Positions 1 to 5,331 of a stretch of 6,340 nt of DNA are shown here, piece after piece (the stretch's first letter is position 1; each line of letters starts with the position of its first letter). The stretch covers positions 8,958 through 15,297 of the forward strand of contig NYYM01000018.1 in NCBI GenBank assembly GCA_002685815.1, given 5' to 3'. Both the position numbers and the translations under genes were made by a program. The notes beneath the pieces are model-generated. The model made no database searches. It saw nothing but the letters and a program-made list of their open reading frames with translations, and was not told where the DNA came from. The stretch comes from Dehalococcoidales bacterium (lineage in GTDB: Bacteria; Chloroflexota; Dehalococcoidia; Dehalococcoidales; UBA2162).

Positions 1-120
1 GCCGGTCACGCCTCTGACCAGAATAAACAATATCGAGACCAGGATCAGAGGTAGCTGCTGGGTAATCAGTCCGATAATCAAGAGAAGGGAAGCTATCAGG
101 AGCCAGTTATTGCCTAGCAA
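1..120 (-). CDS. N-terminal part of a membrane protein, probably DUF58 family (runs off the window)
   Basis: The frame is open from a TTG codon at 120..118 to the window edge, giving 40 residues that begin (M)LGNNWLLIASLLLIIGLI. Nearly all of it is hydrophobic: about residues 5-19 and 24-36 look like a two-helix membrane hairpin split by TQQLP. It starts one codon behind the MoxR stop, in the same frame, so TTG is the first usual start codon available and the two genes are almost certainly co-transcribed. DUF58 proteins typically follow moxR genes and begin with two such helices before a von Willebrand-like domain, which would lie outside the window. The family name is therefore an inference from context; the membrane character is seen directly. 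A TTG start with only a weak purine-rich stretch upstream suggests translational coupling to moxR. Confidence 0.62.
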   Translation of the reverse strand, partial: MLGNNWLLIASLLLIIGLITQQLPLILVSILFILVRGVTG

Positions 121-123
121 ACT

Positions 124-1101
124 TCAACCCGCTTCGGTACCGACTTCATCTTCGACGGGAACCAGTACGGAGTCCACTATTCCTTTGAGAAGCTCCTCCG
201 CCGTTTGTCCTCTCAGGTGGCTTTCTGCTTTGGGGATAATGCGGTGGCCCAGCACAAAACTAACCAGGTATTTCACATCGTCGGGGATAACGAAAGACCT
301 GCCCTGAAGGGCCGCGAAAGCCTGTGATGCGGAATACAGCGCCAGCATCGCCCGGGGACTAGCCCCAAGCCGCAGCGAGGAATGCTCTCTGGTGGCGTGG
401 ATGATATGGATGATATAGTCCTCTACGTCAGAGGTAATATGTATTTCACGGCATTCCGCCTGCATCTGAAGAAGTTCATCAGACGAAACAACCGGCGTCA
501 GTTCTTCCAGGGCGCCGTCCTGCCGAAAACGGGCCATGATGAGGCGGTCATCCTCCCGGCTGGGATAGCCAATTTTGATATTGAGGAGGAACCGGTCGAG
601 TTGGGCTTCGGGTAAGGGGAAAGTGCCCTCCAGGTCGATAGGATTCTGCGTTCCCAGCACCATAAATGGCCGGGGTAATAAAATCGTTTCGCCCTCGGCG
701 GTAACCTGGCGCTCCTGCATGGCCTCCAGCAGGGCCGATTGAGTGCGGGGAGTTGCCCGATTGATTTCGTCTGCCAATACTATCTGGGTCATAATCGGTC
801 CCGGCCTAAACTCAAAATCGGAACTTCTCTGGTTGAAGATATAAGTACCCGTTATGTCCGAGGGCAGCAGGTCCGGGGTACACTGGATGCGACGGAAGCT
901 GCAACCGAGAGACCTGGCCAAGGATTTGGCCAACATTGTCTTGCCGGTTCCGGGCACGTCCTCGATAAGAATGTGTCCCTCGCAGAGAAGGGCGACTATC
1001 GCCAGTTCTACTATTTCACCTTTGCCTACGATTACCCGCTCGACGTTTTCTCTTATTTTTGCCCCGGTGTCCCTGATTCGCCTGACTGCCTCATCGTCCA
1101 T
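124..1101 (-). CDS. MoxR-family AAA+ ATPase
   Basis: This is a cytoplasmic AAA+ ATPase of the MoxR group, chaperone-like enzymes thought to help mature or activate partner protein complexes, often together with DUF58/VWA proteins. Numbered from an upstream GTG at 1113, the motifs are: Walker A GTGKT at 55-59, Walker B with D115-E116 (VLADEINRA), sensor 1 GTQNP with N157, arginine finger R174 in LPEAQLDRF, and sensor 2 GASPRA with R254. All key ATPase residues are present and the length (325-329 residues) is normal for the family. The ATG at 1101..1099 is preferred over the GTG at 1113..1111. An extended -10 element at 1133-1125 would place the transcript start near 1118, leaving about 17 nt with a GGGG stretch before the ATG, whereas the GTG would be almost leaderless. 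The membrane-protein gene follows immediately. Family call very sure; exact substrate unknown. Confidence 0.95.
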   Translation of the reverse strand: MDDEAVRRIRDTGAKIRENVERVIVGKGEIVELAIVALLCEGHILIEDVPGTGKTMLAKSLARSLGCSFRRIQCTPDLLPSDITGTYIFNQRSSDFEFRPGPIMTQIVLADEINRATPRTQSALLEAMQERQVTAEGETILLPRPFMVLGTQNPIDLEGTFPLPEAQLDRFLLNIKIGYPSREDDRLIMARFRQDGALEELTPVVSSDELLQMQAECREIHITSDVEDYIIHIIHATREHSSLRLGASPRAMLALYSASQAFAALQGRSFVIPDDVKYLVSFVLGHRIIPKAESHLRGQTAEELLKGIVDSVLVPVEDEVGTEAG

Positions 1102-1124
1102 CTTAGACCCCACGATTTTCCGCC

Positions 1125-1133
1125 ATTATACCA
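1125..1133 (-). promoter_or_regulatory. Extended -10 promoter for the moxR operon
   Basis: Read on the minus strand, this stretch is TGGTATAAT: a perfect TATAAT hexamer preceded by the TGN extension that can substitute for a -35 box. No good -35 is seen 17 bases upstream. Transcription would begin near 1118, a short distance before the moxR start. Confidence 0.55.
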
Positions 1134-1256
1134 GCTTAGTCTGCACCAATGCCATAAACTTCGGAAACACCGAGTCAGGAAACTGTTTCGCCATTCCGCC
1201 GCATACCTCGGAACGTTCTCCTGCTCAACCCTGGTTTCCGCCCACTACGGATAATC

Positions 1257-1286
1257 TTGACACTGATCAGGATGAAGCCGGATAAT
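1257..1286 (+). promoter_or_regulatory. Sigma-70-type promoter for the SDR gene
   Basis: A perfect TTGACA -35 box at 1257-1262 is followed, after 18 bases, by GATAAT at 1281-1286 (five of six to consensus). The transcript would start near 1293, just ahead of the GGAGGT ribosome binding site at 1304-1309. This rules out the TTG at 1286 as the SDR start, because it would lie upstream of the transcript. Confidence 0.65.
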
Positions 1287-1318
1287 TGGATCGTTATCAC
1301 TTTGGAGGTGGCACAAAT

Positions 1319-2077
1319 ATGGATTCAAATGAAAGAGTCGCCATCGTTACCGGGGCAGGCAGCGGCATAGGCAAATACTCCGCCCTGGCTCTCTTGAAAG
1401 ACGGGTATTCTGTTGTGCTGGCCGGACGCCGTCCGGAGCGTTTGCAGAGCACGCTGGATGAGGCCGAGGACTCCGCTTCACGGGCCCTGGCGGTACCGAC
1501 CGATGTAGACGACCCCCAATCTGTTCAGGCCCTGTTTGCCCGGACCTCTGAAACATTCGGACGACTGGACGTACTTTTCAACAACGCGGGAACAGGCGGC
1601 CCCCCTGTCCTCTTTGAGGACTTAACCTACGATCAGTGGAAAAGGGTACTGGACACCAATTTGACCGGTGTGTTCCTCTGCTCACAGGAAGCCGTCAAGA
1701 TCATGAAGCGTCAGCAGCCGATGGGCGGGCGTATCATCAATAACGGCTCCATCTCAGCCAGCACCCCCCGCCCCAATTCCGCCCCCTATACCTCAACCAA
1801 ACACGCCGTGACCGGTCTGACCAAGGCAATCGCTCTTGATGGGCGCAAATACGACATCACGTGCAGTCAAATCGATATCGGAAACGCGGCCACTGACCTG
1901 ACCGCCAAAATGAAAAACGGAATAATACAGGCTGACGGAGCAATCGAGGTCGAGCCTACTTTTGACGTGAATCACGTCGCCGAAGCTGTTCTGTTTATGG
2001 CCAACCTCCCTCTGGACACCAACGTGCTATCCATGACCATAATGGCCACCAAGATGCCCTATGTGGGGCGGGGCTGA
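1319..2077 (+). CDS. Short-chain dehydrogenase/reductase (classical SDR), NADP-preferring
   Basis: This 252-residue soluble oxidoreductase of the classical SDR family would use NAD(P)H to interconvert an alcohol and a ketone on an unknown substrate. Family signatures are complete: cofactor loop TGAGSGIG (11-18), NNAG (88-91), N114, S144, and the catalytic pair Y157/K161 (YTSTK). R37-R38 after the second strand favours NADP(H) over NAD(H); this is inferred. The usual PG turn after strand six is replaced by IDIGNA (185-190). The C-terminus ends MPYVGRG, a tail I associate with one SDR subgroup. The ATG at 1319 is chosen because GGAGGT sits at 1304-1309, nine bases upstream, and a promoter ends at 1286. 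The gene appears to stand alone, divergent from moxR. Fold and activity class are sure; substrate is not predictable. Confidence 0.94.
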   Translation: MDSNERVAIVTGAGSGIGKYSALALLKDGYSVVLAGRRPERLQSTLDEAEDSASRALAVPTDVDDPQSVQALFARTSETFGRLDVLFNNAGTGGPPVLFEDLTYDQWKRVLDTNLTGVFLCSQEAVKIMKRQQPMGGRIINNGSISASTPRPNSAPYTSTKHAVTGLTKAIALDGRKYDITCSQIDIGNAATDLTAKMKNGIIQADGAIEVEPTFDVNHVAEAVLFMANLPLDTNVLSMTIMATKMPYVGRG

Positions 2078-2097
2078 TTCTCTCCCTAAAAGCCCCG
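2069..2097 (+). terminator. Possible hairpin at the end of the SDR gene
   Basis: CGGGGCT (2069-2075) and AGCCCCG (2091-2097) form a perfect 7-bp stem with a 15-base loop, overlapping the SDR stop codon. No T-run follows, so this is a weak terminator candidate or simply a 3' stabilising hairpin. Confidence 0.3.
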
Positions 2098-2183
2098 TCG
2101 TGCCTCTGCCTGTGGTGCCGAAACCCGGCGCAGCACTTCGTAAATCAGATTCTTGAAACGATTCAGAGCATTGTGGAGGGATA

Positions 2184-2488
2184 ATTAAACTTACAACCCC
2201 TTGTCCCACATGTGGCGAGCCATTCACGTTGTGGCATCTGTGCACTGCTCCCCATCCCTGGGGTATGAAATGTCCCCATTGCAAATCAAAAGCTAAGGCC
2301 AGAGACCACACCGCTCTGTTGGCCCTGCTGAGTACCTTGATAATTTTAGCCGGGATACTCGTAGCCTGGTTAATAACGGTTCCGTTCATTACGCTGGGGC
2401 AGTTTCTGGGTGGGGGCTCATATTCGGTCTCTTGTTGGAGTTATTCCTCAGCCTCTGGATAATACACCGCGGTCTCCGCCACTACTGA
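2184..2488 (+). CDS. Small double-CxxC (zinc-ribbon-like) two-helix membrane protein with an apparent frameshift
   Basis: The reading frame from 2184 encodes (I/M)KLTTPCPTCGEPF and carries two metal-binding-type pairs, C7/C10 and C30/C33, about 19 residues apart. A basic stretch and a strong transmembrane helix (about residues 44-66) follow. In this frame the protein ends at a stop just past 2459 with a low-quality tail. Moving to the -1 frame in the GGGGG run at 2412-2416 instead gives LIFGLLLELFLSLWIIHRG and a stop at 2486-2488, a convincing second helix. Restoring one G gives about 101 residues. No ATG, GTG or TTG precedes the first CxxC. A GGAGGG at 2175-2180 points to the ATT at 2184 as a non-standard start, although the spacing (3 bases) is short. 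The TTG at 2229 would delete the first CxxC. I do not recognise a named family. It may be a real gene with a sequence error, or a decaying one. Confidence 0.5.
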
Positions 2489-2495
2489 CCTTTGT

Positions 2496-2520
2496 CCCCA
2501 ATCCGGGGTCTTCTTCTCGG
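2496..2520 (+). terminator. Weak terminator candidate behind the zinc-ribbon gene
   Basis: CCCC (2496-2499) and GGGG (2505-2508) can pair around a five-base loop and are followed by the pyrimidine-rich TCTTCTTCTC. It lies eight bases behind the frameshift-corrected stop codon. The 4-bp stem is short, so the call is tentative. Confidence 0.25.
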
Positions 2521-2589
2521 TTGTAACTGACAAACCCGTGCCACCAACGCCAAAGTTCCGGCCATTGCCGTGGAGCAGAATTCCGTCAA

Positions 2590-2635
2590 ATTCCTTGAAA
2601 ATAGCAGAAGGGGGAGAAGTTGATCTCGCCCCTTC
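2590..2635 (-). terminator. Intrinsic terminator of the hsp20 gene
   Basis: The arms at 2607-2617 (GAAGGGGGAGA) and 2624-2635 (TCTC, one bulged G at 2628, then CCCCTTC) form an 11-bp hairpin with a six-base loop. On the minus strand it begins about 22 bases behind the Hsp20 stop codon and is followed by TGCTATTTTC, a moderately T-rich tail. On the plus strand no T-run follows, so it is assigned to the minus strand. Confidence 0.6.
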
Positions 2636-2656
2636 CAATACCCCCGCGCCGGGAGG

Positions 2657-3172
2657 TTAGCTCTTCTCTTTGTCGGGTTTAAGTACTTTCTTCTTGGATT
2701 CACCCTCCGGTAGCTGCGCCTTGATTTCAATCTTCTTGACTTTGGCTTCTTCAGCCTTGGGCAGTCTCAGTTCAAGAACCCCATTATCCAGTGTTGCTGA
2801 AATCTTGGCCTCGTCGACGGGATAAGGAAGTGTCATGGAACGGAGGTAGTGGCCGTAACACCTTTCACGGGTATGATGGGTGACTTCTTCCTGGACCTCC
2901 TCCATCTTCTCGGCCTTGATCGTCAGCCAGTCACCTTCAATGGTGATGTCCAGGTCTTTCTTGTCAATGCCCGGAAGTTCGGTTTTCATCACCAACTCGT
3001 CTTTTCCCTCATAAATGTCTGTATGAGGTACCAGGACTTGCTCCAACTGTGGCGGTTTCCAACCATCCCATATCTCCCTGGCAAGGGAGTCTATCTCGCC
3101 GGGTAGTCTTCCTGTCCGATAGAACGGCACCAGGGGCCTTCCCCCGTTGTTCCTTCTCAAGATAATGTTCAC
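2657..3172 (-). CDS. Hsp20 / alpha-crystallin family small heat-shock protein
   Basis: Small heat-shock proteins are ATP-independent cytoplasmic chaperones that form large oligomers and hold unfolding proteins. This one has 171 residues. An N-terminal arm of about 48 residues is rich in aromatic residues (FYRTGRLPGE, WDGW). The alpha-crystallin domain follows at about 49-150, including ELPGIDKKDLDITIEGDWL (65-83) and the hallmark GVLELRLPK at 131-139. The tail is lysine-rich (KKKVLKPDKEKS). The start is GTG at 3172..3170, supported by a perfect AGGAGG at 3185..3180, seven bases upstream. The gene is transcribed alone, divergently from the selenoprotein gene, with a hairpin terminator behind it. 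No CIRCE (HrcA) operator was found upstream, so the heat-shock control mechanism is not visible. The two CPxx or HH clusters sometimes seen in metal-binding proteins are absent. Family call is firm. Confidence 0.95.
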   Translation of the reverse strand: MNIILRRNNGGRPLVPFYRTGRLPGEIDSLAREIWDGWKPPQLEQVLVPHTDIYEGKDELVMKTELPGIDKKDLDITIEGDWLTIKAEKMEEVQEEVTHHTRERCYGHYLRSMTLPYPVDEAKISATLDNGVLELRLPKAEEAKVKKIEIKAQLPEGESKKKVLKPDKEKS

Positions 3173-3197
3173 CAGTTAACCTCCTTTATTAGATAAC

Positions 3198-3206
3198 TTA
3201 ATAGCA
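3198..3206 (-). promoter_or_regulatory. Possible extended -10 promoter for hsp20
   Basis: On the minus strand the stretch reads TGCTATTAA: a TG extension and a TATTAA hexamer (four of six). It would start transcription near 3191, just ahead of the AGGAGG site. The whole region around it is AT-rich compared with the flanking genes. No convincing -35 box was found. Confidence 0.35.
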
Positions 3207-3379
3207 TTGTATTAACTATTGGCTGTAATGTATGTGATTTATGTCTCACCGGCCTGTGTAAGGTCTCAGAATGGCGGCGTTGGAATAGTAATTCAATCGA
3301 GCACGAATTCTGCACGGTAATTCTCTGAAATCCGGTTTTCCCCGACGTCCTGTTACCCGGCATCTAAAGCGACCTTTTG

Positions 3380-3408
3380 TTGACAATCATTCGTGCAGAG
3401 CTTAAACT
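3380..3408 (+). promoter_or_regulatory. Sigma-70-type promoter for the selenoprotein gene
   Basis: A perfect TTGACA (3380-3385) is separated by exactly 17 bases from TAAACT (3403-3408, four of six to TATAAT). Transcription would start near 3415, giving a leader of about 34 bases. An AGGAG site at 3437-3441 lies seven bases before the ATG at 3449. Confidence 0.6.
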
Positions 3409-3448
3409 TGGTTACTAAAAGATGTGAATAAATTTCAGGAGAAGGAAG

Positions 3449-5197
3449 ATGGCAGACACAGAAAAGACCTACAAATGTCTTAACCCGGCAGGCATCCAGC
3501 CTGCGACCGAAACCTATGCCCTGGCCCCGCGTCTCGATGCTCTGGATGGCAAGGAAATCTATTTCAGCATCTGCGGAGAGCCGGATATCACGATACCTTT
3601 GGAGAAGCGGTTAAAGACCGATTATCCTAATGTGACCTGGAAAATAAAAAAGACCTATGGTACTACCCCGATGCCGCTATCCGACGAGGAGATGAGGACC
3701 TGTGACGGGGTAATACAGGGGGTGGCCTGGTGAAGCGGGGCCGTTTGGGGGCAGTTGCCCTACCTGGCCCGGCTGGAGAAAGCAGGTATCCCGACAGTCG
3801 TCATTGATTTTGAAGACCAGACCGAAATGGTCAAGCAGACAGCCCTGGTAAACGGAATCCCTAACGTACGCTATCTTCACGCTTCACGGGTGCTTACCGG
3901 ACCGGAAGACGTGGATAACATTATCGGGCCCATCATGGAGGCTCTCACAGAACCTCTGACCGATAAAGAGAAGGAAACCGGCAGATGGGAGCCACCCCAG
4001 CAAAGGATACTTTTTGAAGGCACTCTGGATGAAGCCGAAACGTTCTATCAGAAAACAACCCTGGTGCCTTTCCCGATAAACGCTCCGATTGCCGTTTATA
4101 CAGACGGGCTGCCGATAAGGGTTCCCACTGAGGAACGCGTCAGGGAAATGCTGACCGGTACCAGGCACAAGCCGGACGAACTTATCACTTACCAGTCTGA
4201 AAGACCGGCCATGATGAGGGGTAGGGAGAAGAAGAAGGGTGATGTGGTGGAGTTTGAGCCCATGAAAATGACTGCTACCGTGGAGAAGGTCGCCACCATC
4301 GCAGTTATGGCCGGGTGTAAGCCTGAGCATTTGCCGGCGGTACTGGCCATCGCCGAATCAAGCTGCTCCACCGGCACCACCGTTTTCTGGGGACAATGGG
4401 TCTGTATCAGTGGCCCTTATGCCAAAGAAATAGGAATGAATGTCGGGGCTGGAATGATTGACCCGGGTAGTCCGGTAAACATGCCGATCGGCCGGGCCTA
4501 CCAACTAATAGCAATTAACCTTGGGGGGGCCACTCCCGGGGTGAACCGCATGAACAGCATCGGCAGCCCCTTTAATTCGGGAGGCACCTGCTTTGCCGAG
4601 AACGCTGACGGGCTGCCGGCGGGTTGGAAAGGCTTGAACGAGGAGTACGGCTTCAAAAAAGACGAAAGCGTGGCTATGGTAATGAACGTCGGGGGCAGCA
4701 TTCAAGGCGGTCAGTTCTCCCCCGGCGGATACCGGGCGCTTCAAAAGAGCGGACACGGGGGCATTGCCAGACGCCTTGACGTCAAGGGAACCCCCGGCCC
4801 CCATAACTTCCTGGAATACCTATTGCCCGGATTCTGGGCCAGCCGTGAGGGAGGAATTACCTTCGTGATGGTCCCTGAAATGGCCCAGCACCTGCATGAT
4901 TACGGTTTCAAGACAAAGGATGAGGTGTACGAATGGGTCCAGAAGCGGAGCCTCACCACGGTAGAGCATTACAAGACCTATTCCTGGCCTGATATCGGCA
5001 CCAACGGCTGGTTGGGAATCGAGCCGACCTCGGGCAAGCACTGGAAAGAACTGGCTGATGATTACCTGGTACCGCTGGTAAATGATCCCCGTGACATCTG
5101 CATAATCGTTGGCGGCGGTGAAGAAGAGGTATGCCAGGAACTGGCCGGTCGTCGGGGAGCTTCTTCTCCTGTCTACAGCATTGACGCCTGGCGCTAG
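3449..5197 (+). CDS. Selenoprotein with UGSC-like N-terminal domain and uncharacterised C-terminal domain; Sec95 encoded by in-frame TGA 3731-3733
   Basis: The frame from ATG 3449 (AGGAG at 3437-3441) meets TGA at 3731-3733, then continues open in the same frame to TAG at 5195-5197: 582 residues with selenocysteine at 95. Residues about 25-145 resemble the UGSC (seleno)protein domain: LDGKEIYFSICG (32-43), CDGVIQGVAW (85-94), U95, then a helix and LEKAGIPTVVIDF. In that family Sec or Cys sits exactly after the GVxx turn. Here the tetrad is U-S-G-A, so the partner Cys at +3 is missing; C42 and C85 are possible resolving thiols. The C-terminal part (about 205-582) contains DGLPIRVPTEERV (220-232), VEKVATIAVMAGCKPEHLP (278-296), and C290, C306, C319, C381, C551 and C562. 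No signal peptide or membrane helix is seen, so it is likely cytoplasmic. A redox or detoxifying reaction is plausible, but the substrate is unknown. TGA ends other genes here normally, so codon reassignment is unlikely. A plain nonsense mutation remains possible. Confidence 0.85.
3736..3772 (+). promoter_or_regulatory. Candidate bacterial SECIS hairpin
   Basis: Directly after the UGA, the outer arms GGGCC (3738-3742) and GGCCC (3766-3770) pair, with an added C3736-G3772 pair. The inner arms GGGC (3749-3752) and GCCC (3757-3760) enclose an AGUU apical loop (3753-3756), and GG (3747-3748) can pair with CC (3763-3764) around a UA bulge. The apical loop begins 20 bases after the UGA, within the usual distance for SelB-binding elements in bacteria, and it contains a G-U step. 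The fold was done by eye only. Confidence 0.55.
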
Positions 5198-5219
5198 GCG
5201 CGGTTTCTCGTAATTAGTT

Positions 5220-5254
5220 AATGGAGGCTGAACCTAAATTCAGCCTCCATTTGG
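5220..5254 (+). terminator. Strong hairpin terminator behind the selenoprotein gene
   Basis: AATGGAGGCTGAA (5220-5232) and TTCAGCCTCCATT (5239-5251) make a perfect 13-bp stem with a six-base loop, 22 bases behind the TAG stop. The T-run after it is short (TTT), but the stem is very stable. It isolates the selenoprotein gene from the downstream MATE gene. The minus-strand exit is also AT-rich, though no minus-strand gene lies there to terminate. Confidence 0.7.
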
Positions 5255-5331
5255 GTTGTCGCTGCAATATCTGCCAAAACTTATAAGCGTATCTTAAGGC
5301 GAGACCTGTTTGAAAGGAGCATCTGCACAGA

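Noticed and set aside
739..1285. Two long plus-strand frames opposite moxR
   Set aside because: They are antisense to conserved ATPase motifs, lack ribosome binding sites, and encode no recognisable domain.
2115..2131. Small hairpin GTGCCG / CGGCGC between the SDR and small membrane-protein genes
   Set aside because: It is a six-pair stem with a G-U wobble and no T-run or conserved riboswitch features, so it is not reported as a feature.
2441..2730. Minus-strand frames downstream of and overlapping the end of hsp20
   Set aside because: They overlap the terminator hairpin and the hsp20 C-terminus, show no domain and have no ribosome binding site.
3173..3300. CIRCE-type heat-shock operator before hsp20
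   Set aside because: No TTAGCACTC / GAGTGCTAA inverted repeat is present.
3169..3363. A 64-residue minus-strand frame upstream of hsp20
   Set aside because: It overlaps the hsp20 start and ribosome binding site, has no Shine-Dalgarno site, and its composition is unlike a real protein; it crosses the promoter region.
3731..3733. TGA read as tryptophan (alternative genetic code)
   Set aside because: The moxR, SDR and small membrane-protein genes all end properly at TGA, so TGA is a stop in this organism.
4498..4804. Minus-strand frames opposite the selenoprotein C-terminal domain
   Set aside because: They are shadow frames of a GC-rich coding sequence; the sense protein has clear conserved blocks and the antisense has none.
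3755..5197. The 480-residue frame as a separate gene starting at TTG 3755
   Set aside because: It has no ribosome binding site and would begin mid-domain, inside the hairpin loop. It is in the same frame as the upstream segment, so one selenoprotein explains both parts better.
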